From positions 1,922,001 to 1,986,000 of the forward strand of contig NW_025813595.1 of NCBI RefSeq assembly GCF_910589235.1: DNA of 64,000 nucleotides. The letters are read 5' to 3'. The notes under the pieces are model-generated. The model was given only the letters and a program-made list of their open reading frames with translations. It ran no database searches and was not told the DNA's origin. The position numbers and the translations under genes are program-made. Of the stretch, positions 14,000 to 29,021 are shown one piece after another (position 1 is the first letter of the stretch; every line of letters starts with the position of its first letter). This DNA comes from Vespa crabro (Eukaryota; Arthropoda; Insecta; Hymenoptera; Vespidae).

Positions 14000-14549
14000 A
14001 TAATATTAACGATTAAAACGAAAATAATGATAATAATAGTAGTAATAATAACAATAATAACAATAATAAAGTTAATAAAGAAAATAACGGTAATTACGAT
14101 AATAATTATAAGAATAATCTATTTAACATTGATACTAACGTTACTAACGATAGTATTAATAACATTAATAACGATAATAACGATATTAATAATAAGAACG
14201 ATAATAATATTAATAATAGTAACAATATTAACTATTATAAAGATAATAACGATAATAATAGATGTAATAATAACAATATTAAAAATAATAAGTATAATAA
14301 CGATAATAACTACAATAATAGTAGTAATAATGAAAGTAATAACAATAATAGCCATAAAAAAGATTTTAACGATAATTATTATAACGATAATAACGATAAT
14401 ATCTATAATATTAATAACATTATTTAGGATAATATCGAAATAAATAATTGTATTAATAACAATAATAACGATCATAACGATAATAGCGATTATAATAAAA
14501 ACGATAATAACGATAATAATGATAAGAATATTATCGATAGTAACAATAA

Positions 14550-14810
14550 TAATTATAACGATGTTTATAATTGTAGTAATAATAACGATTATAATGATAA
14601 TAACGATAATAATTTTATTAATAAAAGGAACAATAATAACGATATTAACGGAAGTATTAATGACAATTGTAAGGTTAAAAACGACAATAAACATAATAAT
14701 AACAATAATAATAATAACGAAAGTAAAGATAACTACGATAACAATAATAACAATAATAGCGATAATACCGATTATAATAATACCGATAATATCGATATTA
14801 ACGATAATAA
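14550..14810 (+). repeat. Block R13, copy b
   Basis: AACGATGTTTATAATTGTAG, AACGATATTAACGGAAGTAT, GACAATTGTAAGGTTAAAAA and CGATTATAATAATACCG in the same order as 410-665. It lies immediately upstream of R1 copy b. Confidence 0.72.
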
Positions 14811-14859
14811 TAATAATATTAATAATGATATTAAAAATAATATCAATAATAACGATAAA

Positions 14860-15510
14860 AATAATAGAAAAATAACAATAATATCAGTAATAACGATAAC
14901 AAAGATAATAACGATAAAATCGATAATAATAAATAAGATTATATCGATTCCATCGATAATAATAGTAACAATATTAACGATAATATCGATCATATAAACA
15001 ACAATATCGACGATAATATCGGTAATAATAATAACAATGTAGACAAAAGTATCGATAATAATAATAACAATAATAACAATAATACCGATACTAACGATAA
15101 TACCGATAATAATAATAACGATAATAATGATAATAGCGATAAAAACAATAACACTATTAACGATAATATTGACAATATTAAAGATAATAATGATAATAAT
15201 TTGAAACGATAATAATTATCATAATAATAATTGTAATAACGATAATAACGATAAAAAAATTAAAATAATAACGATAATATAGAAAATAATAATAAAATTA
15301 ATAAGGTTAATAACGATAATTACGATAATAACGGTAATAATAATAAAATTAATAACGCTAATAACGATAATAAAGATAATAATATTATTATTAATACCGA
15401 TAAAATCGATTATAATGGAAATAATAATAATAACAATATGGATAATAACGATAATAACGGTAATAACAATAATAATAATAGTAATAATAATAGTAATAAT
15501 AATAATGATT
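14860..15510 (+). repeat. Block R1, copy b (~650 bp)
   Basis: Matches R1a in order: AATAATAGAAAAATAAC, ATATCGATCATATAAACAAC, AATACCGATACTAACG, TTGACAATATTAAAGATAAT, TTTGAAACGATAATAATTAT and TCGATTATAATGGAAATAAT. It is followed, as at the a locus, by a core copy and block R2. Confidence 0.85.
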
Positions 15511-15717
15511 ATGACGATAATAACGATAATAATAATAGTCATAATAACATTATTACAATAATTACGATAAAAAAAAATAATAACGATATCCATAATAACC
15601 ATAATAAAGACAATATTAATAACAATAATAATATTGATAATAACTATAATAACGATAATAATAATAATAATAATAATAAAGATAATAACGATAATAACGA
15701 TAATAGCGATTATAAGA

Positions 15718-16020
15718 ATATTAATAAGAGCGAAAATAACGTTAATAGTAATAAATATAAAATCGATAGTAATGATATTAATGAAAATATCCTTAATAAT
15801 AATAATAAATAGAACACTACTAACGATAATAACAATAACAATAATAACAATTATAACGATTATTAATATAATAACGATAATAGTAAGAATAATAATAATA
15901 TCGAAAATATGGTTAATTACGAAAATAACGGTAAAAATGAAAATAACTATAATAACGACAATAATAATAATAATAATAAAGATAATAACGATAATGACGA
16001 TAATAGCGATTATAATAAAA
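15718..16020 (+). repeat. Block R2, copy b, includes core copy 4
   Basis: AATATTAATAAGAGCGAAAA, AAAATATCCTTAATAATAAT, AAAATATGGTTAATTACGAA and ATAATAGCGATTATAATAAA. The core itself spans about 15729-15791. Near-identical to 4561-4860. Confidence 0.85.
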
Positions 16021-19000
16021 ACAAAATAAAGATAACAACGATATTAACAATAATAACATTAGTAACAATTATAGCGATAATAACAAAAATAACGATAATA
16101 ACGATAATAATAATATCACTAATAACAATAATATCGACAATAACGATAATAACGATATTAACGATAATGACGATAATAACAGTAATAATAATAATAAAAA
16201 TAAAGATAATAACGAAATTAATGGAAATAACGATAATAATAATAAAATAATAACGATAATAACGATAATAATAACAATGTTAACAATAATAACGATAATA
16301 GCGATAACAACTTTAATAATTTTAGTAATTATAACAATAATAATATTACTAACGTTAATAACGATATCAAAGATTCAAACAATAACGATAATAACGTTGA
16401 TATCGTTAATAATAATAACAATATTAACGATAATATCGATAATAATAATAATGACAATAACAACAACATAATGGTAATAACGACAATAATATACACGATA
16501 ATAACAATAATACTAATAATAATACTATCTATAATAACAATGATAATGATAAAAATAATAATAATAATAATAAAAATAATTACGATAATAAAGAAATTTA
16601 CGAAAATAATAATTATGATAATGACGATAACAGTAATAATAATAATAACGATTATAACGATATATAATAACAACGATATTATCGATTATAATAAGATTTA
16701 TATTAGAGATAATATAGAAAAAGCGATATTAATAATAACAATAAAAACGATAATAACGATAATAATGAAAATAACGATAATAAAAAAATAATAATATTAA
16801 TGAAAAGAATAACGATCATACCGATAATAACGGTAATAATAATAATAAATATAAATATAATATCGTTAATAAGGATAGTAATAATAATAATAATAATAAT
16901 GACTATAGTAATTATAACATTTATAACTATAAGGAGAAAAATAACGATAAAAATTATAACTATAAAATCGATAACAACGACAATAACGGTAATATTAATA
17001 ATAATAATATGGATTATAATGATAATAAAGATAAGAACGATTATAATAATAACAATAATAACAATAATAACTCTAATAACGATAGTAATAATAATATATA
17101 TATTGATATATATAGTAATATATGATAAATATATAGATAGTGTTTATATGGACGATATTAAATAAGAAAGATAATAATGAAAATAACGATAATAACGATA
17201 AAAACGACAATAATATTAATAATAAAACAATAATAAAGACAATTTCGATTATAATAATAGCGATAATAACACAATAGTTATAATAATAATAACGATAATA
17301 CCGATAATATCGAATAAAGTAATAACAATAAAATCGATAATAAACATAATAATAACAATAATAACAAAAATAACGAAAATAACGTGAACAAAAATTATAT
17401 TACGTACGATAATAACGATAAGAAAGAGATTAACGGTAATAATGATAATAACGACAATAATAATAATAATAAGAATAATAACGATAACTACAAAAAGAAC
17501 ATAATAGTAATATTAATAATAATAAAAACAAGGTTAATAACGATAAAAACTATAATAATAATAATAATAATATTAAGATAGTAACTATATGAACAATATT
17601 AACAATAATAACAATAATATAGGTAATTATAATACGATAATAACGATTACAGTAATAATAATAATATTGATAGTAACAAAATTACGATAATGGTGAAAAT
17701 AATAATAATAATAATAAAAATAAAAAAGAAATTAATAATGAGAACTATAATAATGATAATAAAGTTAATAACTTTAATATTAATAACAATAATAATGATA
17801 ATAACGATAATAACAATATTAATAATAATAACAAAAAATAATAATAATAATAACAAAAATAAGGATAATCACGATGACAACGATAATAATAATAACAATA
17901 ATAATGATAATACGTTAATAATCGTAATAGTAATAACAATAATATCGATAAGAACTATATTTACGGTAAAAATAGTAACGACAATAACGTTAATATCGAT
18001 AATAATAACAATATTAACGATAATAACGATAAGAGTAATAATAGAAAGTGATAATAACGATAATATTGATAATAACGATAATAATAATACGATAATAACG
18101 ACAAGACCAATAATAATAACAACGATAACAACGATAATAATAATATTAACAATAATATCGATAACTATTATCATTCCAAAAAAACAGTACTAACGATAAT
18201 AACGATAATAACGGTAATAATTATAACAATAATGATGATAATAACGATAATTACGATAATAATTATAATAAAGATAATTATAACAATAATAACGATGGGA
18301 AAGATTATGAAGATAATAATAATAACAATTATTACGACAATAATAATAAGAATAATAACGATAATAACGATATTAGCGATAATAATAAAAATAATAATAA
18401 AGATAATAACGATATTGACCATAATAACAATAATTGTGATAATTACAATAATAATAAGAACAGCAATAACCATATTACCGATAATAACGATAATTACAAT
18501 AACAATGACAACGATAAAAACGATAAGTACAATTATAATAATGACGATAATAACGAAAAAAGTAATAATAATTATAACGATAAAAACGATAATAAGAATA
18601 ATAATAATAACAAAAATAAACATAATTAAGATATCAAAAATAGTAATTGTAGTAATAAAAACAATACTAACAATACTAATTTAATAACGATAATAATAAT
18701 AATAATAACAATTATAACGAAATTGAGGGTAATGGCGATAATAATAATAACGATAATAACGGTAATAGAAATTATAATAATAACGATAATAACGATAAGA
18801 ACGATAATAACAATAATAATAATATTGATAACAAAGATAATATCGACATTAACGCTAATAGCGATAATAATGAAACCATTATTGACGAAAATAAAGATAA
18901 TAAAGATAATTACGATAATAATAAGAATAATAACAGCAAAAATATCTATAATAACGATAATAACGACAATAACGATAATAACAATAATAATAATAGTATT

Positions 19001-19444
19001 AATATCGATGATAACGGAATTAACTATATAATAATGTTAATAATAATAGTAATAATCACAAAAATAACGATATTAACGATAACAGTAGTAGTAATACTAA
19101 CAATAATAACAATACAATCGATAATGAGGTTAACGGTATTAATAATAACGATAATAATTACAATAATAATAACAATACTAACTATAAAAACGATAATAAT
19201 AATAGTAATAGTAATAATAATAGCAAATAATAACGATAATAAAGATAATTATAATAACAATAATAACGATAATAACGATAATAGCGGTTACAATAATAAC
19301 AATAATAACGTTAAAACGAAAATTACGATAATTTTGATAATAACAATAATAATGATAACGATAATAACGAAATAGTAATCATAATAATTACGATTATAAA
19401 AATAATATCGATATTAATAATAATTCTAATAATTAATATAGTAA
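16021..19444 (+). repeat. Array background without assigned block
   Basis: Ordinary degenerate AAT/AAC/GAT repeat with several phase slips and the TA-rich island at 17088-17165. I did not recognise a second copy of any part longer than about 60 bp, although a systematic self-comparison would probably find some. No gene seen. Confidence 0.8.
17088..17165. other. TA-dinucleotide island that breaks the triplet pattern
   Basis: ATAATATATATATTGATATA, then TATAGTAATATATGATAAAT, then ATATAGATAGTGTTTATATG. For about 75 bp the array gives way to TA-rich sequence with little strand bias. It is the most distinct non-triplet patch in the window. TA-rich tracts are easily unwound, but nothing here shows a function. 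Confidence 0.7.
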
Positions 19445-20640
19445 CGATATAAACGATAAGAACAATAATATTAATAAAAACAATAAAGATAATAATGATA
19501 ATAATAATAATAATAATAACAATAACAAGGATAATAACAATAATAATAATAAAAGACTATAATAATGATTATAAAGATAATGATAATAAAGATAATAAAT
19601 ATAATAATAAAAAAAATAATAACGATAATAATGATACAAACGATAATAATAATAATAACAATTAACATAATAACGATTATAACGATAATAATAATAACAT
19701 AAATAACGATAATAACGATTATAACGATAATAATAATACTAATAATAACAATAATAACAGCAAGAACGATAAAAAATATAATAACATTCATAACGATAAA
19801 AACGATAATAACGAAAATAACGATAATAATAATAACAATAATAACAATAATAACCATAATAACGATTTTATAGTAATAAAAATAAAGATAAAATCGATAA
19901 TACGGACAATAATAATAGTAATACTAACGATAATAACGATAATATCGATAATAATTATAACGAAAATAACGACAATAATAATATTAATATTAACGATAAT
20001 TAGAATAATAATAATTACATCGATAATAATAATAATAATTATATCGATAATAAGGGTAATTATGAATATGGCAGTAATAACGATAAATTATATAAAAGAC
20101 AATAACAATAATAATAAAAACGATAATAACGATAATAATAATAATAATAATAATAATAAAGAAAGTTTCGATATTTACGGTAATAACGATAATAATAATA
20201 ACAATAATGACGATAATAAAAATAATATTGATAATAACAATAATTATAATTATAATAATAATAATAAAAACGATAATAACAGTAATAATAATAACGATAA
20301 TAACGAAAATATAGATATAACTATAATAATAATAACAATTATAAAGATAGGAACAATAATATCGATATTAGCAATAACTATAATTACTATGATTACGATA
20401 ATAACAATGGTAATAATGAACAAAATATCGAAAACAACGATAATAACGATATTAATAGTAATAAAAATGAAGTAATATCGGTAAAGTGGATAGTAATAAT
20501 AATAATATATACGATAATAACGATAATAACGATAATAATAATAATAATAATAACTATAATATCGTTAATAGTAACAACTATAAATTCGATAATAATGGTA
20601 TTAATGAAAATAACTAGAATAATAATAATAAATATAACAA
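19445..20640 (+). repeat. Block R3, copy b (~1.2 kb), includes core copy 5
   Basis: AACAATAACAAGGATAATAA, AATAAAAGACTATAATAATG, AATGATACAAACGATAATAA, TTTTATAGTAATAAAAATAA, GAAAATAACGACAATAATAA, AATATCGAAAACAACGATAA and a core copy at 20561-20613 (ATTCGATAATAATGGTATTA). It is colinear with 6720-7720 but about 200 bp longer, mainly from about 300 bp of extra repeat between 20020 and 20340. Confidence 0.82.
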
Positions 20641-22464
20641 TAAAAACGATAATAACAATATTAATATTGACATTAATAACGATAATTACGATAATAACGA
20701 TAGTAATAAAGACTATAATAACGGTAAAAAAGATGATGACGATAATAATAATAATAATAATAATATTATCGATAATAAGTATAATTACGGAAATAACGGT
20801 AATAAAGATAATAACAATAATAACGACAAAAATAATAATAATAATAATAACGATACTGACGATAATAGTAAATATAACAATTATAACGATAATAATAGTA
20901 ATGACCATAATAATAATAACGACAATTACGATAATATCAGTAATAATATTAACATTATTAACGTTCATAACGATAACAGTAATAATAATAATAACATGTA
21001 TAACGATAAAAATGATAATAATTTTAATAACGATAATAACAATAACAACGAAAATAACGAAAATAATAATAATTATTATAAAAATAATAATAAGGATTAT
21101 AACGATCATAACGATAATAATACTAGTATCAGTAACAATAATAATAAATATAATAACGATATTGAGGATACAAACGATATTAGAGACAATAGCAATAATA
21201 AAATTAATAATAATAACTATAATAACGATAATAACAATAATAATAAGAACATTAATAGCGATAATAACGATAATAAAATTAATAATAATAATAATGGCGA
21301 TATTATAGCTATTAAAGATAATAATATGAACGATAATAACGACAATAGTAATTATAACAATAACGATAATAATGATAATAACGATAATAGCGATTGTAAT
21401 GACAATAAAGACAGTAATAAGAATAATAATAATAATAATAACGATAATAATAATAATATAAATAACGATAATTACATTAACAACGATAATAGTAATAATG
21501 ACGTTAATAGTAATAATCATAATAAAGATATTAGCGATAATATCAACAATAATAATAATAATAGTAACCATAATAAAGATAATAAAAATAATAACTATAA
21601 TATCGAAAATAACAATGAAAATAATAGTAATAATGGATATATTAAAGTTAGTAAGGATAATGACGATTATAATATTAATAATAATAACGATAAATACGAT
21701 AATAGCGACAATATTATTAGTAATATTAACGTTAATAGGTATAATTACTATATTAAAGTTAATGGTAATAACAATAATAACGATAAAAACGATATTAACG
21801 ATAATAACAATAATAATAATGATAATAAGGATAATAATAATAGCAATAATAACGATTTTTAATGTTAACAATGGTAATAATAATAACATTTATAACCATT
21901 ATAACATTATCAACGATAATAATAATAATGACGATAATAATAATAATCATAATAAAGATATTAACAATAATTTCAACAATAATAATTCTAAAAATAATAA
22001 TAATAATAATAATAGTAACCATAAGAACGATAATATCGATAATAACGATTATAATAATAACGATAGTAACGATAATAAAGATAAAGACGATAATAATATT
22101 AACGATAATATCGACATTATTGATTATATTAACAACGATAATTTTGATAATAACTAAAATAAAATTAATAACAATAACGATAATAACAATATTAACGATA
22201 ATATTTATAATAACGATAATAACAAAAAAAATAGTATGAATAATTACATTTATAACAATAATAGGCATGAAAAAGGTTTTAACGAAAATAATAATAACGA
22301 CAATAACAATAATATTGATAATATTAATATCAATATTTACGATAATTTCAATATTATTAATTGTAATAATAACTATAGTAACGATCATAAAGATATTAGC
22401 GACTATAATAATAACGATAATACCGATATTAATAATCTTAATATTAATGTTACTAACAATAATA
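20641..22464 (+). repeat. Array background without assigned block
   Basis: Degenerate triplet repeat. One Asn/Asp phase persists from 20996 to about 21862 without a shift, among the longer phase-coherent stretches. No block partner recognised and no gene seen. Confidence 0.8.
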
Positions 22465-22685
22465 ATGATAACGATGTTTTTTATAGTAATAATAATAACG
22501 AATATAACGTTACTAACGATATTAATGATAATAACGATAATAACGATAATATAAGGAACAGTAACAACGATATTAACGAAAATATTAATAACAATTGTAA
22601 CGTTAACAACGATAATAAAAATAATAATAATAATAATAATAACGATAGTAGAGATAATAACAATAACAATAATTACAATAAAAGT
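22465..22685 (+). repeat. Block R13, copy c
   Basis: AACGATGTTTTTTATAGTAA, GGAACAGTAACAACGATATT, AACGAAAATATTAATAACAA and TTGTAACGTTAACAACGATA, in the same order as 410-665. Confidence 0.75.
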
Positions 22686-23501
22686 GATAATAACGATTAT
22701 AATAATAATATTAACGATAATATCAGTCATAATATTAATAGTAATTACATTAAAAACGACAATAACGATAATAAAGATAATAACAATAATAATAATAATA
22801 ATATTAATATCAATAATGACAATAATAACGTTAGTAACGATAATAACGATAATAAAAATAATAACCATAATAACGATAATAATAAAATTAATACTAATTA
22901 CAATAATAACGATAATAACGATAATAATTATAATAATAATAATGATAACATCTATATTAACAATAATAACGATAATAACGATAATAACGATAATAATTAA
23001 AATAATATTAATGATAGTAACGATAGTAGAGACAGTAAAATAATAATATTAATAACAATAATAACAATAACAACGATAATAGCAATAAAAATTATAACGA
23101 TATTAAAGATAATGTCGTTAAAAATAATAACAATATTACCGATAATATCGATAATAATAAAAACAATAATAATAATAAGGATAATAAAGATAATAGCGAT
23201 TATAATAATAACGATTAAATAGATAACAACGACAATAATGATAATTGCAATAATAACGAAAATAATGGTAATAAAAATAACAAAAATGACGATAATAAAG
23301 AAAATAATAATAACAATAATAACGATAACAACGATAATAACCTTAATAATATTAATAATAATATCGAAAGTAGGTATAATAACGTTGCCATCAATAAAAA
23401 TAATCTAAATAACGATAATAAAGATAATAATGATAATAATAATACTAATAACAACGATAATAACGATAATAATAATAATCGTATTAATGATAATAACGAT
23501 A

Positions 23502-23575
23502 ATAACGATAATAACATTAATATTATTAATAATAATAACGATAATAACATTAATATTATTAATAATAATAACGAA
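23502..23575 (+). repeat. 33-bp tandem duplication
   Basis: The word AACATTAATATTATTAATAA followed by TAATAACGATAAT occurs at 23513 and again at 23546, a 33-bp offset. The similarity runs a little beyond two units. The unit is a multiple of three, so the array phase is kept. Confidence 0.85.
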
Positions 23576-25317
23576 AGTAAATATAATAACGATGCCATCG
23601 ATAATAATAATAAAAATAAGAATGATAATAAAGATAATAACGATAATAATAATACAAATACTAACAATAATAACGAAAATAACCATAATAACGATAATAA
23701 CCAAAGTACGACACTAGTAACGATAATTACGATAATAATGGTATTAATAATAGTAATAATATCATTAATAACAATAATGAAGATAATAACCGTATTATTG
23801 ATAATAACGATAATAAAAATAATAATATCAACAATAATAAAGGTAATAACCTAAATGAAAACAACGGTAATATCGTTCATAACAAAAAAACCGTAATAAC
23901 GACAGTAATAATATCAATAATAACGATAATGACAATAATAGCAATAATACTGATAATAAAGATATAAATAAAAATAATAATAATAATAACAATAATAACG
24001 CTAATGAAGATAATAATAAAAATAATAATGATAATATCCATAATATCGGTATTAATAATTACAATATCAACGATAAAAACAATAATAATATCAATAATAA
24101 TAACGATAATAGCGGTAATAATAATAATATCAATCGAAACGCTAATGACGATAATAACGATAATGACGAAAATATTATCGATAATAAAGATAATAATAAT
24201 AATAATAATAATAATATTGATAATAACAACAATAGCGATAATAATGATAATAATTACAATAATAATAACTATAATAACGATAATAATAAAAACAATATGA
24301 ACGATAATACTGATAAATCGATAATATCGATATTGATAATTACAATAATAACAATAATAACGATAATAATATAATAACGAAAACAATAATAAGGATAATA
24401 ACGGAAATAAAGGTAATAATAATAAATATAATAACGATAACAACGATAACAACGATAATAACGATATTAACTATTATAACAATAACAATAATATGGATAA
24501 TACCGAAAATAAAGATAATAATAATAAATATAATAACTATAACAATGATAATAACTATTATATCGATAATAATAATGATAATATTAAGAATAATAATAAT
24601 AATAAAAGGAAAAAAGATAATAACGAAAATATTAATAACAATAGTAAAGTTAATAAAGATAATAATAGTAATAATGAAAACAAAATTTACGATAATAGCG
24701 ATGAGAATGATTATAATAATAATAATAATAGCTATAATCAGGATAAAATCGATGATAATAATAATAAAAGCATAGTATAATAACGATAATAATAAAATAA
24801 AAATAATAGCGATATTAACGATAACAGCGGTAATAACGATAGTATTTATATAAATATAACGATAATAATGATATTAATAATAATAACGATAATAATGATG
24901 ATAATATAGATAGTAACGCTATCAAAGATAATAACGATAATAATAATAATAATAATAACGATTTTAGTAATAATAATACTAACAATTATATCGATAATAT
25001 CGATAATAATAATAATAATAATAACAATATTAATGATAATAACGATAATAAATGAAACAGTAATAGAAATAATAACATTAATAACACCAATAACGATAAT
25101 GTAATAATTACAATAATCTCTATGATAATAATAATAATAACGATAATATCGATAATAACGGTAATAATCATAATAATAATATTAATATAAAAGATAATAA
25201 CTATAATAAAGATAAGAATAATTATAATAACGATAATAAATTTAATAGCAATAATAATCCTGATAAGCATTAAAATAACGATAATAACGATAATGACGAA
25301 AGTAATAGTTGTAATAA

Positions 25318-25376
25318 TTACTCTAATCAGTACAAAAAAAATTAACAAAGTTCTTAATACTAATAAAAAAATAATA
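25318..25376. other. Short atypical patch
   Basis: TACTCTAATCAGTACAAAAA, then AAATTAACAAAGTTCTTAAT, then ACTAATAAAAAAATAATAAC. Here the triplet pattern and the phase are lost for about 55 bp. It is not recognisable as a known element; it may be a remnant of non-repeat sequence or a mutation cluster. Confidence 0.5.
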
Positions 25377-26529
25377 ACGATAATAAAGATAATAGCTATC
25401 ATAATAACGATAATAACGATAATAATGGTAGCAGCAATAACAATAATTATAATAATAACGATTATAACGATATGGAGTATTACAATTATCAAGATAATAA
25501 TGTTAAAATCAATAATTTTAATGATAATAATAAATATGATATCAATATTAACAGTATAATATACTAATAATAATAATAACTATAGTAATGATAATATCGA
25601 TTATAATAGTAATAATAATAATAATAATAATAACGATAATAACAATAATAACGATATTAATGATGATAATTATAATAAAGTTAATAATAAAAATAGTTAT
25701 AAAAATAACAATAATAATGATAATAACGATAATAACTATAATAAGGATACCAACAATAATAGCAATAATTATAATAATAATAAAAAAGGTAATAACAATA
25801 TTAACGATAATAGCGATAATAATAACACAATAATAACGATAATATCGATTATAATGATAATAAAGATAATATTAATAACATTAATAACGATAATAACGAT
25901 ATTAAAGATAATAATAATAAAAATAATAAGGATAATATAGATAATACACATAACAATTTTAAAGATAATATCGATAGTAATAGTAATAATGGTGACAATA
26001 TTAACTATAATAACGATAATAAAGATAATAATACAAACGATAAAAACGAGAATAGTAATAATTATAATAATAATATTTACGAAATTATCGATAAAAATAA
26101 TAATAATAATAACAATATATACGATAATAAAGAAAATAACGATAGTAAAAATGACGATAATAAAAATAATAATAATTACAAAAATATATATGTAGTAACA
26201 ATAATAATGATAATTACGACAATTGTAATAATAATAACAAGGATAATAACGATATTGTCGATAATAATTATAATTAAAAATATAATAACAATATTAATGA
26301 TAATAACGATAATAGTGATAATATCGATAATAATAATAATAATTGCAATAATAACGATAATTACAATAATAATAAGAACAATAATAACGGTGAGAACGAT
26401 AATGAGGATAATAATAAAAACAATATAACTATATTACGATAACAACGTATAATAATAATAACGATATTAACGGAAAAAACCATAATAATAACAATAATAA
26501 AGATGCTAACGATTATAATGATAGTAACG

Positions 26530-27300
26530 ATAATAATAATATTAATAATAATAATAATAATAATTATAATAACGAAAATAACTGTAGTAATGATAATAAC
26601 GTTAATAACGTTAAAGACGATAAAAATTATAAAAATAATAACGTTAATAACGATAATAACGACAATAGTAATAATAATAATAACAACGATTATAACGATA
26701 ATAACGATATAAACAGTAGGAATAATAACAATAAAAACAATAATAACAATAATAACGATAATAACGGTACTGCTAATAATAATAATAATATTGCTTATAA
26801 CGCTATAAACGATAATTATGATAATAATAATAAAATCAATAAAGATAATAACGATAATAATTATTATAATAATAAGTATAATAACGATAAAAACGATAAT
26901 AATAAAAACATTAATAACGATAATAACGTTTATAACGATAATAATAATAACAATAAAATTGATATTAACGACAATAATTATAATGACTATAATTATAATA
27001 ACAAAAATAACTATTAAAACGGTTATAACAATAATAATGATAATAATAATTACGATAATGTCGGTAATAAGGATAATAATAATAATAATAATGACGATAA
27101 TAAGGTTAATAACGCGTAATAATAATTATAATAATAAGAATAGTAATAATAGCAATAAAAACGATTGTAACGATATGGAAGATAATGATGATAATATTAA
27201 TAACAATATTAAGGATAATAGCGATAACATCAATAATAATAAAAATATAAATATTGATAATAACGATAATTTTAATTACAATAATAACAATAATAAAGAT
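26530..27300 (+). repeat. Block R4, copy c (~770 bp)
   Basis: AACTGTAGTAATGATAATAA, AACAGTAGGAATAATAACAA, GCTTATAACGCTATAAACG, ATTGATATTAACGACAATAA, AACTATTAAAACGGTTATAA and AACGCGTAATAATAATTAT. The first ~520 bp align with 11030-11640 at about 93-95%, and the AACGCGT part with 5225-5500. It is followed immediately by R3 copy d, echoing the order of R4a then R3a on the left. Confidence 0.87.
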
Positions 27301-27327
27301 AATAACAGAAAAAGTAATAACAATAAT

Positions 27328-27655
27328 AACGATAGTAACCAAATAACGATAATAATAATAACAATTATAAAGATTATAACTAGAATAACGATATTAACGA
27401 TAACTATAATAACTATAATTATAAAAATGACAATAGTAATAATGACAATAATATCGAAAACAACGATACAAAAGATATTAATAGTAATAAAAGTAAAGAT
27501 AATATCGGTAAAGTGGATAATAATAATAATATTATATTCGATAATAACCATAATAAAAATAATAATAATAATAATAACGATAATGTCGCTAATAGTAACA
27601 ACTATAAATTGGATAATAATGATATTAACGAAAATAACAAAAATAATAAGAGTAC
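27328..27655 (+). repeat. Block R3, copy d (right third), includes core copy 6
   Basis: From GATAGTAACCAAATAACGAT to the core at 27585-27637. Against 7403-7620 I count about 16 differences over ~218 aligned bases, roughly 93% identity, with no large indel. Confidence 0.88.
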
Positions 27656-28333
27656 ATATAACAATAATAACGAAAATAACATTAATAATAATAACATCAG
27701 TATCGTTAATAACTATAATAACAATGATAACGATAATAATTATAAAAGTGATAGCAGTAATAACGATATTTACAATAATAATAAAATTAATAATGTAGAG
27801 ATAATAACGATAATAATAATAATAATAATAACGGTTACAACGACAATAACGATAATAGCTATATTAATAATAACGAAAATAACGATAATAATTATAATAA
27901 TAATATTGATCGTAACAATAATAACGATAATGATAATAATAATAGTAATAGTAATAACGATTATAACGATAATAACTATAATGACGATAATAATAATAAA
28001 ATTAATAACGATACTTACTTTAATAACGATAATAATTATTGTAATAATAATGATAAAAAAGATAAAAGCAATAATAATAATTACGATAATAACGTTAATA
28101 GCAACAATAGTAATATTAATAAAAACGATAATAGCGATTATAACGATAATAAAAATAATAAGAATAAAATCAATAGCGATCCTAACGACTATAACTATGA
28201 TAATATGAACAATTATAACGAAAATAACGATTATAACGATAATAATAATAATAATAATAACAATAATAATCATAAAAATAATAACGACAATAAAGGGAAC
28301 GACGATAATAATAATAGTAATAATAACAATAAT

Positions 28334-28480
28334 AAGGATAATAACGATAACATCGATAATAATAATTACAATAATGATGATAATAACTATAATAATCATG
28401 ATAATAATAATGATATCAACGATAATGAAGATGAAAACGGTTATAATAATAATCATAATAACGATAATAACGATAATGAC
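28334..28480 (+). repeat. Block R11, copy a
   Basis: AACGATAACATCGATAATAA, TACAATAATGATGATAATAA, AATGATATCAACGATAATGA and AGATGAAAACGGTTATAATA. Matched at 43694-43840 in the same order, with a few substitutions and a slightly longer AAT run there. Confidence 0.82.
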
Positions 28481-29021
28481 GATAATATTGAAAACAACGG
28501 TAATAACGTTAATAACAATAATAATTATAACAATGAAAACGATAATAATGATAATAACGATAATAATAATGACACGATAATGATATTATCTATAATAATC
28601 ATAACGGTAATAATAATAATAATAATAACAATGATTAGGATGATAATAAAAATAATAATAATAATAACGATAATATCTATAATAACGTTACTAAAAATAA
28701 CAATAATAATTATAATAACAATACTAAAAATAACAATAATAAATATAATAATAGAAAAAACGATTACAACGATAATTAAAATTACATTAAAGACGATAAT
28801 TATAATAATTACGTTAATAATGAAAAGAATATAAACAATAACATTAATAACGAAAAAATTATAATAACAATAATAAAAATTAAAATAACGATAACAACGA
28901 TAAAAAGGAAAGTAACTATAATAACAATGATATTAATAACGTTAGAAACAATAATAAACTTAATAAAGATAATAATAGCAAGAGCAATAACAATAATAAC
29001 GATAATAATAATAAAATTAAT

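Larger units (their letters stand above)
22686..26529 (+). repeat. Array background with a 33-bp tandem duplication
   Basis: Ordinary degenerate repeat with no recognised gene. It includes the 33-bp duplication at about 23502-23575 and a short atypical patch at 25318-25376. Confidence 0.8.

Noticed and set aside
17088..17165. Replication origin or promoter at the TA-rich island
   Set aside because: Only base composition points that way. There is no recognisable consensus, no iterons and no adjacent gene.
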